The notes under the pieces: model-generated
Told to the model about the DNA's origin: nothing
What the model saw: the letters and a program-made list of their open reading frames with translations, nothing else
Database searches by the model: none
Shown here: positions 1 to 7,582 of the stretch, one piece after another
How the letters are laid out: the number at the start of each line of letters is the position of its first letter
How positions within the stretch are numbered: position 1 is the first letter of the stretch
DNA from: Lachnospiraceae bacterium
Lineage (GTDB): Bacteria > Bacillota > Clostridia > Oscillospirales > Ruminococcaceae
Direction: 5' to 3'
NCBI GenBank assembly: GCA_023664705.1
Contig: JAMPFE010000010.1
Span: forward strand, 33,173-97,172
Length of the DNA stretch: 64,000 nucleotides
Program-made: the position numbers and the translations under genes

Positions 1-998
1 ACGTCGCTCTCCAGCCCGTTCGACACCATACAGCAGGCGATAATGCCCACTCTTATGCCCTTTACGTCGACTATCACGGGATTGTCCCCCAGCGCGCCGA
101 TGTTCGCCATGCCGTTCTTTTTTATTTCGGCAGCGGTCGCCTCCAGCCCCTCTCTCCCCGTATCGCAGTTGTGGTTGTTCGCGGTAACGAGCCCGTCGAA
201 GCCCGCGTTCGCGACAGCCGAAATGAACGTCGACGGAGAGTTGCAGTTCGGAGAGCCGTGCGCAAGGCGCAGCTGCTCGTGCTCGAACGGCGCCCCGTCA
301 AAGCACGAGGTCTCCAGCACGCCCACACTGTAATCCGCGCCCGAAAGGAGCTCTCTCACAGCGCCGAACGTGTCGTTGAAGTCGTAGGACAGCTTTTCGG
401 CAGCCCTCTGATGCCCGACGGCGCACATAATGTCCCCCGCCAGCAAAATCACGGCTCGGTTCTCCGAAAAGCCCAGCGAGCGCTCCACGGCGACCTTCGT
501 GCGGAACGTCTGCCCGTCGGCGGCGGTCATCTTTATATACGCCGTCCCGGCGGCGTTTGCCGTCACCTGCCCCGAGGCGTTCACGGAGGCAATGTCGCTG
601 TTTTCGGATTGATAGCTCACGCGCGGCGTTTCTCCGCGGCGCTCGCATATAAGCTGAGCCTTTTCGCCCTTTTTCAGACACAGCACGGACTGCGCCTTAA
701 GCCTCTCGCTGAACGGCACGAACGGTGCTTTCTCCGTCATGCCGCCCTTTTCCTCGAGATTTCCGTTATATCTCACAGCGCATACCCGTACCAGATATTC
801 CCTGCCGTTCTCAAAGCCCAGAACGGTCTTTCGCGGCTCCTGCGCATAGCGCGTTTTTATGCACTTATCGGGCTCTTCGGCAATATAGTAGAACAGCCTG
901 TAGCCGTCCGCCCCCTCGACAGCGTCCCACTCCGCAAGCACGGAGCCGTCCCTCGGCGTAACTCTGAAATTCTCGGGAACGCTAAGAATATTAGGCAT
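1..998 (-). CDS. CapA-like phosphatase with FnIII and Ig-like N-terminal domains (partial)
   Basis: The 3' end lies outside the window; 332 codons are visible. The start is ATG at 998 behind a good AAGGAG site. Residues 1 to about 75 resemble a fibronectin type III domain, about 85 to 175 a bacterial Ig-like (BIG2) domain with SVLCLKKGEKAQL and ending VTANAAGTAYIK, and from about 180 a CapA (PGA_cap) metallophosphatase domain begins with GDIMCAVGH and includes TANNHNCDTGREGLEAT, which matches the family's NNH-x3-D-x-G motif. CapA proteins are calcineurin-fold enzymes linked to poly-gamma-glutamate capsule formation, but many Clostridia homologues have no proven role. No signal peptide is visible at this start. 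The next gene upstream (1021-2706) is 22 bases away on the same strand, so the two are probably co-transcribed. Confidence 0.8.
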   Translation of the reverse strand, partial: MPNILSVPENFRVTPRDGSVLAEWDAVEGADGYRLFYYIAEEPDKCIKTRYAQEPRKTVLGFENGREYLVRVCAVRYNGNLEEKGGMTEKAPFVPFSERLKAQSVLCLKKGEKAQLICERRGETPRVSYQSENSDIASVNASGQVTANAAGTAYIKMTAADGQTFRTKVAVERSLGFSENRAVILLAGDIMCAVGHQRAAEKLSYDFNDTFGAVRELLSGADYSVGVLETSCFDGAPFEHEQLRLAHGSPNCNSPSTFISAVANAGFDGLVTANNHNCDTGREGLEATAAEIKKNGMANIGALGDNPVIVDVKGIRVGIIACCMVSNGLESD

Positions 999-1020
999 AA
1001 AAAACTATCTCCTTTCGGCG

Positions 1021-2706
1021 TTATTCCGCCTTTTCCTCCCGAAGCGCGTCAAGCTTTTCGTAATTGCGGTAAAGCGAATAATAGGCGCTGCAAAAATGCT
1101 GCACGTCGTCAATGCGCGTTCTGTAATCATCGTGCCTTATAAAGAACGCCCCCAGCATCTCGGACGGTCTCGTAAAGTACATAACGTACTCGGGATAGCC
1201 GTACCCGTTCAGCATATATTCCGCGCGGTGAAAAATCGTTTTCGCCAGCTCTTTTTCGTCTATCTCCTTTGCGTAAGCGCACTTCAGCCCGCGCTCCTTT
1301 ATGCGCGAGTAAGTCTCAAACGCCACGCACAGCAGTTCCAGATAGGTATGATAGGTGGTGGGCTGTCTGTAAATTTTTTCCATATTGACATTTACGTTCT
1401 TCAGCGCGAATTTCAGGTACTTCTCCTTGGGAAGATGCTTTATAAGCTCGTTCATCGCATACGCGACCCAGTGGTCGGTATACTGCGTATAGTCCTCCTT
1501 GATGAACCTGTCCGCGGCTGCCGCTGCCGTCTCCAGAAAGCGCCGCTTGGTGGTCAGCCCGTACAGCCTGCACAGCGCGAAAACCGTCTCCCCGTCGTAG
1601 TAGACCGTCCTGAACTTGTCTCGCGGCGCCAGCGACGGATATTTCAGCACGTGGAAAAAGCTCCCGTCGCGCTCGTCAAACAGCTCCAGAATACCGTTCC
1701 CGAGCTCGACAGCCGTCCTCCTGTACTTGTCCGTGCCCGTTAAATTCATATATTCGGTAAGGACAATGATCGCCACGGCGTTTCCGCCTATCTTGACCTC
1801 GTCGTGCGTCTTGTCGACAAGATATGTGACGTTCTCCTTTCCCTCTCTTTGCGGGTACTTGTAAACGGTATTGCTTATCATATACCCGACAGCGCTCTCT
1901 GCTTGGCAGAGCAGGAATTTGTCGCCTGTCAGCCGATAAGCGCACAGCAGGCTCCAGATAGAGGTCGCGTGCCGCAGCATGTTATACCCCGGGATGACCT
2001 TCCCGAGCGCGGGATAAACGCCGTAGTCGAATTTCCCGTCCAGCCCCGCCTGCATGGAAAGATACTCCGCCGAGGTCGAAACGACCCTCAGCGCCGTTTC
2101 CTTGTCAAAGCGCTTTATAATACGCCGTCCGCAGTCGTTCCCCTCGGAGTACAGGTCATAGACCTCGCTCTTCTCGTCGCAGAACGCGCTTCTGCAGTCG
2201 AACAGAATAACGTTCTCGGGCAGCCGCGCAAGCGTTTTCAGCTCGCAGTTCGCAAGGTATCTGTTCAGCTTTGCGAGCTCGATGGTCTTTTTCCTGTACG
2301 ATATCAGCGAGAACATGTTGAGCTCCGCTTCGATAAACGCCGTATCGAGGCTCTCGTCAAACGCTATCCCCCGCCTGAAAAAGAACCGATACCCCCCCGA
2401 GAGCCGCTTGATAACGTCCTCGAGCGGCGCGCGTTCGCCCTTTACGGTAACGTCGCCCTTCACCCACATCGGGCTGAGCTCCTCGGCGCCGATAAACTCC
2501 TCTGCGGCAGCTCTCGCCTTATCCCAGGCCTCGCGCACGGAAGCTCCCGAGGCTCTGAAAACGTAAGCCTGCTGATGAATATCGCTCACCGAAATAAACG
2601 CGGCGAACCGCCCGCAAAGCGCGGAAAACTCCCCGTGATCCGCTCCGTTAAGCCTCTCAAACAGCAGCTCCGCCTTTTTGTTGAATGTGTCGGTATATGC
2701 GCTCAT
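1021..2706 (-). CDS. Predicted alpha/alpha-toroid (six-hairpin glycosidase-like) protein
   Basis: A 561-residue protein with a GGGAGG site upstream of ATG. I do not recognise a named family. The C-terminal two thirds (about 210-550) show the repeated helix pattern of six-hairpin glycosidases, with aromatic, Gly and Asn clusters such as PGYNMLRHATSIWSLL, KIGGNAVAII, YYDGETVFALCRLY and DHWVAYAMNEL spaced like toroid helices. The N-terminal 200 residues are a separate domain containing the polar stretch LSPMWVKGDVTV. There is no signal peptide or membrane segment, so it is likely cytosolic. It sits immediately upstream of the CapA-like gene and 19 bases downstream of the U32 gene, suggesting one operon. 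A role in surface polymer metabolism together with CapA is inference only. Confidence 0.6.
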   Translation of the reverse strand: MSAYTDTFNKKAELLFERLNGADHGEFSALCGRFAAFISVSDIHQQAYVFRASGASVREAWDKARAAAEEFIGAEELSPMWVKGDVTVKGERAPLEDVIKRLSGGYRFFFRRGIAFDESLDTAFIEAELNMFSLISYRKKTIELAKLNRYLANCELKTLARLPENVILFDCRSAFCDEKSEVYDLYSEGNDCGRRIIKRFDKETALRVVSTSAEYLSMQAGLDGKFDYGVYPALGKVIPGYNMLRHATSIWSLLCAYRLTGDKFLLCQAESAVGYMISNTVYKYPQREGKENVTYLVDKTHDEVKIGGNAVAIIVLTEYMNLTGTDKYRRTAVELGNGILELFDERDGSFFHVLKYPSLAPRDKFRTVYYDGETVFALCRLYGLTTKRRFLETAAAAADRFIKEDYTQYTDHWVAYAMNELIKHLPKEKYLKFALKNVNVNMEKIYRQPTTYHTYLELLCVAFETYSRIKERGLKCAYAKEIDEKELAKTIFHRAEYMLNGYGYPEYVMYFTRPSEMLGAFFIRHDDYRTRIDDVQHFCSAYYSLYRNYEKLDALREEKAE

Positions 2707-2725
2707 AGTTACCTCCCGCCGTTAT

Positions 2726-4795
2726 TTACTCCGCTCCTCTGAAATACAGCCCGCGCGTTAATTTTCCTTCGGGTTTTCCGCCCCTTTTATACATATCGTA
2801 AACGGGCTTGATGTCGTCCTCCACGGTAAATTTCAGCACCACAAAGTCAAATTTTTCCAGAACGCTCCGCTTGTCGCTCAAAATCAGCACATCGGGATTT
2901 AAGATCTCCGTGCAGTTCCCGCCGCACAGCACGGGCAGCTCGTTTCCCTGCCTGTCGGTTATGCGCTTTCGGCAGCTCTCGCCCTCTCCGAACGGCGTTT
3001 TCCGACCGCACGGCTTCCCGTCCGCTATCGGACAGCGCCTTGTCAGCATAAGCGGCAGCCTCCCGTAGCCTACTATTCCCGTAGGTCTCGGGGAATTTAT
3101 CTCGGCAAGAGCCGCCGCAGTGCCCTCGAACGACAGCGTAATGTCCCAAAAACCGAAGTCCGAGCAAGCCCGCGCCGCAAGCGAGTTCAGCACGTTCATA
3201 CGATAGCCCCCGAGGATATTGTATTCGCACTTTTTCAGCAGCTCCGCGTGCCCGAGCGTGTGCGCCAAGCCCTTGTTGAAGCCCATTTCGCGCAGCTCCC
3301 GCAGCCTCGCCTCCGTCTCCTCCTCGCAGTCCGAAAGGATAAGCGGCGGTATCACGGCGATTTTCCGCTTGTCGGGAGTGCTTTCGTCAAGCAAGCCCAT
3401 AGGCGCGTAAATCAAGTCGAAATCCAGCTCCAGCGCCTGTTTAAGCTGTTCGGCGGTATGCACCTCCGCGCGGTAGCGAACGCCGCTTTCGGCACGCGGC
3501 GCGGCTTTCCTCGGCAGAAAGTCGCTCAAATTCCTCTCGGACGGCTTATAATCGTGCGTAAGGCGCTGCAATAAAAACTTCTCGCACGCCTCGACAATAT
3601 CGCGCCGCAGCCCGTTCAAAGCCGCCGCCGACACGAACAATCCGTCCTCGACCTCGGCAGTCATCTCTCCCGCATAAAACTGTGTGCCGCCCAACTTGCT
3701 CATACGCTCGCAAACAGCTTCCGATGTGAGCGGAGCGCCCTTAGCCTCCTCGGGAACGATCTCGCTGCGCCCGAACAGCGTCGAAGCGCCGTCCTCGGCA
3801 GCATACGAGCCGCCGAACGTTATCGGCTCGCCGCGCTTTACGGTCAAGTGTATGCTCAGCTTAGTGCGCGGATATTCTGCTTTGTACAGCTCTTTTATGC
3901 CCTTCAGCGCGTTCGCGGAGTTCTCCACGTCCTCCCTGCCGCGAACGCCTTGCATACCGCTCATGGTGCCGTCGAAATAGCTCTCGGTCAAGCCCCCGCG
4001 CGAAAAAATATCCGCAAGGCGCTCCGCGTCGTATTCCACGCCGTCAAGCGCTTTTCGGCAGGCGTCCGCCGCGCACGCGACATACTCCGGGCGCTTCATT
4101 CTGCCCTCTATCTTGAAAGAAGAGATAAACGGCAGCTCGCGCAAATGCCCGACTATCGACCCGTCCTTCAGCGAGAGCACGTTATGCTGCCCGTCGACCG
4201 AAAAATCCAATCGGCAGGGCTGCGCGCAAAGTCCGCGGTTGCCGCTTCGGCAGCCGAAAACGCTGCTCATATAGCACTGCCCGCTCACGGAAACGCAAAG
4301 CGCCCCGTGCACGAAAATCTCAAGCTCCGCGTCGGTGTTCTCGGCTATCCCGGCGATCTCCTCTTTCGACAGCTCCCTGCCGAGAACCACGCGCGAAAAC
4401 CCCAGCCTTTCGGCAGCCCTAACGCCGCTCACGCTGTTCAGCGTCATCTGCGTGGAGGCATGTCTCGGCAGCTCGGGGCATATCCTTTCGGCAAGCGCCG
4501 CCGCTCCCAAATCCTGTAAAATAAGCCCGTCAACGCCGCATTCCGCCGCCGTTTTAATGCACTCGCAAAGCTCGGGGAGCTCGCTGTCGTACACTAAAGT
4601 ATTGAGCGTGACATACAGCTTAACGCCGCGCCTGTGGCACTCGCAGACCGCCGTTTTCAGCTCCTCGTCGGAAAAATTCTCGGCATTGCCGCGCGCCGAA
4701 AAGCGCTTCATTCCGACATACACCGCGTCCGCACCCGCGTTCAGCGCCGCCGCAAGGCTTTCATATCCCCCGCACGGCGCTAATATCTCGCTCAT
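2726..4795 (-). CDS. U32 family peptidase / RlhA-like protein
   Basis: A 689-residue member of peptidase family U32, a family that includes the E. coli 23S rRNA hydroxylation protein RlhA. The N-terminus MSEILAPCGGYESLAAALN is the family signature for the start of the TIM-like barrel. The region around residues 150-205 has FVHGALCVSVSGQCYMSS followed by RSGNRGLCAQPCR, the conserved Cys-rich U32 motif. A C-terminal U32 extension contains further Cys residues (GGNC near the end). I chose ATG at 4795 because a GGGAG lies 8 bases before it; an ATG 33 bases earlier is inside the upstream repeat array. The array at 4796-5649 consists of degenerate copies of this gene's own start region. Protease activity is not established for most of the family; RNA modification is at least as likely. 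Confidence 0.85.
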   Translation of the reverse strand: MSEILAPCGGYESLAAALNAGADAVYVGMKRFSARGNAENFSDEELKTAVCECHRRGVKLYVTLNTLVYDSELPELCECIKTAAECGVDGLILQDLGAAALAERICPELPRHASTQMTLNSVSGVRAAERLGFSRVVLGRELSKEEIAGIAENTDAELEIFVHGALCVSVSGQCYMSSVFGCRSGNRGLCAQPCRLDFSVDGQHNVLSLKDGSIVGHLRELPFISSFKIEGRMKRPEYVACAADACRKALDGVEYDAERLADIFSRGGLTESYFDGTMSGMQGVRGREDVENSANALKGIKELYKAEYPRTKLSIHLTVKRGEPITFGGSYAAEDGASTLFGRSEIVPEEAKGAPLTSEAVCERMSKLGGTQFYAGEMTAEVEDGLFVSAAALNGLRRDIVEACEKFLLQRLTHDYKPSERNLSDFLPRKAAPRAESGVRYRAEVHTAEQLKQALELDFDLIYAPMGLLDESTPDKRKIAVIPPLILSDCEEETEARLRELREMGFNKGLAHTLGHAELLKKCEYNILGGYRMNVLNSLAARACSDFGFWDITLSFEGTAAALAEINSPRPTGIVGYGRLPLMLTRRCPIADGKPCGRKTPFGEGESCRKRITDRQGNELPVLCGGNCTEILNPDVLILSDKRSVLEKFDFVVLKFTVEDDIKPVYDMYKRGGKPEGKLTRGLYFRGAE

Positions 4796-5649
4796 AAATC
4801 CAACTCCCGTCGAAATTTTCCTCGGCACTCCTCCGCGCCGAAAGCCGCATTGCTACAACATACCGCAAGGCTCCCACACCCCCACGCGAAGCCAATCCTC
4901 CGCTCATAGAGTCAGCTGCCCGTCCTCGAGAATTTCCCTCGGCACTCCTCCGCGCCGAAAGCCGCATTACCGCCGCAAAGCTCTCACACCCCCACACGAA
5001 GCCAAACCTCTGCTCATAAAGTCAGCTGTCCGTCCTCGAAAATTTCCCTCGGCACTCCTCCGCACCGAAAGCCGCATTACCGCCGCAAAGCTCTTACACC
5101 CCACGCGAAGCCACCCCGCCGCTCATAAAGTCAGCTGCCCGTCCTCGAAAATTTTCCTCGGCACTCCTCCGCGCCGAAAACCGCATTGCCGCAGCACACC
5201 GCAAAGTTCTCATATCCCCCACGCGAAGCCAAACCTCCGCTCATAAAGTCAGCTGCCTGTCCTCGAAAATTTCCCTCGGCACTCCTCCGCGCCGAAAACC
5301 GCATTGCCGCAGCACACCGCAAAGTTCTCATATCCCCCACGCGAAGCCAAACCTCCGCTCATAAAGTCAGCTGCCTGTCCTCGAAAATTTCCCTCGGCAC
5401 TCCTCCGCGCCGAAAACCGCATTGCCGCAGCACGCCGCAAAGCTCTCACACCCCCACACGAAGCCACCCCTCCGCTCATAGAGTCAGCTGCCCGTCCTCA
5501 AGAATTTCCTTTATCTGCTTGTCAAGTGAAGCGTTGGTTTTCTTAAGCTCCTTGTTGTCCTTAACCAACTCGGCGTTCCGGAGGGTCAGCTCTTCAAGCT
5601 GCCGCCGCAAAGCTCTCACACCCCTACGCGAAGCCAAACCTCTGCTCAT
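4796..5649 (-). repeat. Tandem duplication array of the zapA-like/U32 junction
   Basis: Copies of the motif CTCATAAAGTCAGCTG start at about 4903, 5013, 5122, 5240, 5358, 5475 and 5645, giving periods of 110, 109, 118, 118, 117 and 170 bp. Read on the minus strand, each unit ends with a version of the zapA-like C-terminus (EDGQLTL-stop) and begins with a version of the U32 start (MSGGLASRGGYENFA against the real MSEILAPCGGYESLA). The ancestral arrangement was probably an ATGA overlap of the two genes, as still seen at 5646-5649. The degenerate copies carry short open frames of 37 to 76 codons. The 170-bp unit also carries a second copy of the last 40 codons of the coiled-coil gene. Confidence 0.9.
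5476..5649 (-). CDS. 57-residue ORF created by the junction duplication
   Basis: This frame starts with ATG overlapping the stop of the zapA-like gene (ATGA at 5646-5649). It opens with MSRGLASRRGVRALRR, a degenerate copy of the U32 N-terminus, and runs in frame into a duplicated copy of the coiled-coil C-terminus (QLEELTLRNAELV ... ILEDGQLTL). Its stop again overlaps the next ATG as ATGA at 5476-5479. It is in frame from end to end and positioned for coupled translation, but it may simply be a duplication by-product with no function. Confidence 0.3.
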   Translation of the reverse strand: MSRGLASRRGVRALRRQLEELTLRNAELVKDNKELKKTNASLDKQIKEILEDGQLTL

Positions 5650-6806
5650 AAAGTCAACTGTCCGTCCTCGAGAATTTCCTTTATCTGCTTGTCAAGCGAA
5701 GCGTTGGTTTTCTTAAGCTCCTTGTTGTCCTTGACCAACTCGGCGTTTTGGATGTTCAACTCTTCGAGCTGCGTTTTCATCTCGTCAAGCTGCTGCCGCA
5801 GCTCCTCGCAGCCGCCCTCGGCTTGCTTCAGCGCGTTGTTCTCGCTCTCCATCTGGGAATATTTCACTTTGAGCTCCTCGCCCTCGCTGTCAAGCTCGTC
5901 ATACGCCTCGGTGAGCTCCTCATAGTCCTTCGCGAGCTTCTCCATTTCATCGGTGACCTTCTTGAGCTCCGCCCGCAGCCTGTCCTCGGTATCGCTCGTC
6001 TGCTGCTTGGATTCGCTGAGCTGCCCTATCTGCGTTTTATATTCGGAAATGTTCTTGTTAAGATGCTCGTTTACGGCTTTCAGCGTATTTCGCTCCTTCT
6101 CGGCGTCCTCCGCGCGCTTCTGCTCTCGGCGGTAAGCCTCCTCAAAGTTCTCCGCCTTGGACAGCTTCTCCGAGAGCCGCTTGTTTTCCTCACCTATATT
6201 GACCGCCTTAGCCTGCTCCTTTTCAAGCTCGGCAATGCGCTTATCGCGCTCGGCGACGAGCTTTTTCTGCGCGTCGAGCTTTTCGTTATGCGCCTTAGCC
6301 GCCTCGGACAGCTGCGAATTTTTCTTTGCGAGCTCCTCGGAGCTCTTTTTCGCGCTCTCAAGCTCCTTTTTCAGCGCCGCGCACTCGCCCGCCTTTGCGT
6401 TGGCGTCCTTGAGCGTCTCGGCAAGCTGCTCGTTCTTCCCCTCCAGCTCCGAAAAGCGCTTCGAGAGCTTTTCCAGGTCGTCCTTAGCCTTTCTCAGCGA
6501 CAGATTTTCCTCCTTGAGCGTCTTGTTCTCGGCGCGCGCGGATTCCGCAGCCGCCTCGCCGATCTTCAGCCTGTCGACCTCGGAAGAGAGCGCCCTCACC
6601 TGCGCCTTAAGCTCGGCTATCTCGTTCGTGCAGTCCAGCGCGGCGAAAACGGCGGCGTCGTCCTTTCCCCAATCCGGACCGCTCTGGCAGTATTCGGTAA
6701 TACGCCGTTCCACGTCCCGGGCCGCCTCCGTAAGCAGCTCCGAATTATCCGTAACAAGCCTGTAATTTTTTCCGCAAACGGTAATGGTTATCTTCTCGTT
6801 AAGCAT
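5646..6806 (-). CDS. ZapA-like cell division protein with long coiled coil
   Basis: A 386-residue protein. Residues 1-35 (KITITVCGKNYRLVTDNSEL, then LLTEAARDVERRI) fit the ZapA domain, which binds FtsZ and promotes Z-ring bundling. From about residue 65 to the end the sequence is almost uninterrupted heptad-rich coiled coil with high Glu, Lys, Leu and Ala, including KNSQLSEAAKAHNEKLDAQK. Typical ZapA proteins are about 85-110 residues, so this one carries an extension of roughly 280 residues. AAAGGAA lies upstream of ATG at 6806. Its stop overlaps the ATG of a U32-start-like sequence (ATGA). The last 40 codons are duplicated downstream at 5476-5600. Function in division is inferred from the N-terminal domain only. 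Confidence 0.7.
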   Translation of the reverse strand: MLNEKITITVCGKNYRLVTDNSELLTEAARDVERRITEYCQSGPDWGKDDAAVFAALDCTNEIAELKAQVRALSSEVDRLKIGEAAAESARAENKTLKEENLSLRKAKDDLEKLSKRFSELEGKNEQLAETLKDANAKAGECAALKKELESAKKSSEELAKKNSQLSEAAKAHNEKLDAQKKLVAERDKRIAELEKEQAKAVNIGEENKRLSEKLSKAENFEEAYRREQKRAEDAEKERNTLKAVNEHLNKNISEYKTQIGQLSESKQQTSDTEDRLRAELKKVTDEMEKLAKDYEELTEAYDELDSEGEELKVKYSQMESENNALKQAEGGCEELRQQLDEMKTQLEELNIQNAELVKDNKELKKTNASLDKQIKEILEDGQLTL

Positions 6807-7304
6807 CAGAGAACATTCCTTTCAATTTTTTAAGCGGATATACTCCCACATAATATATTATACAACAAATTGATATTCTTTTCAAGAGGTTTGTGAAAAA
6901 TTAACAAAATTTTGTCAATGCGGTCTTTGCCGAAGCAACTCGGGATTTACGGCAGCGTATCCCCCCAATGACTCCACCCTTTGGAAACCCAAGCGAGCGT
7001 CGACAGGGCATCTAAGTCCGCATTTTGAGCAGTGCGGCAAACCACGTTGATTGCACCTTTAACGTTGAAAAAAACCTTTCGGTTCTCGTCAACCGAAAAA
7101 TGCGGAAAAGGGGGAGAGGGAGAGGGGAAGAAGATCGGAAGAGGAAACCCGTAGGGAGAGGGGGGAACTCCGCATTTTTGTCGGATTTTGTTGTTCCCCC
7201 CTCTCCCGAAGGGTGTCCTCTTGCACGAGGTCTGCACTTCGGGAAGTGCCGCTTAATCCGACCAAGAAATTCACCCAACGAAAAACAGTATATCACCCCC
7301 AAGC
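6807..7304. other. Non-coding region with purine tract and long hairpin
   Basis: I see no credible gene here. 6951-6990 contains a degenerate copy of the palindromic element also found at 12350-12395 (both have CCCTTTGGAA followed by CCC). 7100-7150 is a purine-rich strand with runs GGGGG, GGG and GGGG separated by AGA. A perfect 15-bp inverted repeat pairs 7154-7168 (GGGAGAGGGGGGAAC) with 7193-7207 around a 24-base loop. A smaller hairpin, GCACTT/AAGTGC, lies near 7230-7245. The frames that are open across it are low-complexity and arginine- or proline-rich and look spurious. Confidence 0.6.
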
Positions 7305-7314
7305 CTGCAAAAAA

Positions 7315-7549
7315 CTGCAAACTTTTCAACCCTCGAATTAGTTAGCACAACAAATTCCAGATTTTAACATAAAATTACATAATTTCCAAATATTCCCACC
7401 CCAAAACCGCAAAAATCTGCATTTAACTGCAAATCGGCTGCAAATCCCTGCACGCCAACTGCAAAACACTGCAAGAAAAGGGACAACTCCACCCCGATTT
7501 GTCCCTTTTCAAAAAATTTTTGCAATTTCCCAGTCAAAAACTTGCAAAA
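7315..7549 (-). repeat. Dispersed 235-bp element, copy 1 (inverted copy at 63778-64000)
   Basis: Read on the minus strand it begins with TTTTGCAAGTTTTTG at 7549, continues with a hairpin (AAAAGGGACAA at 7476-7486 pairing with TTGTCCCTTTT at 7499-7509) and then seven TGCAG or TGCGG motifs. On the plus strand these start at 7407, 7417, 7427, 7438, 7448, 7459 and 7469, i.e. every 10 or 11 bases. It ends with GGTTTTGGGGTGGGAATATT and an A/T-rich tail to GAAAAGTTTGCAG. The same order and spacing recur at 63778-64000 in the opposite orientation. In both places it follows directly after a gene's terminator. Confidence 0.85.
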
Positions 7550-7577
7550 AATGCCCTCCCCAAAAATGCGGGAGGGC
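7546..7577 (-). terminator. Rho-independent terminator of htpG
   Basis: On the minus strand GCCCTCCC (7577-7570) pairs with GGGAGGGC (7560-7553), followed by A and six T, right after the htpG stop codon. Confidence 0.85.
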
Positions 7578-7582
7578 GTTTT

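Noticed and set aside
171..1142. 323-codon plus-strand frame at the left edge
   Set aside because: Antisense to the CapA-like gene, which has clear domains; the plus frame is Arg-rich with no motif.
4796..5649. CRISPR-like array
   Set aside because: Repeat units are 109-170 bp and homologous to flanking gene ends; there are no unique spacers between short identical repeats and no cas genes.
6947..7345. Several 60-106 codon frames between zapA-like and htpG genes
   Set aside because: They lie in purine-rich, hairpin-rich repeat DNA, lack ribosome binding sites and have biased Pro/Arg/Ser composition.
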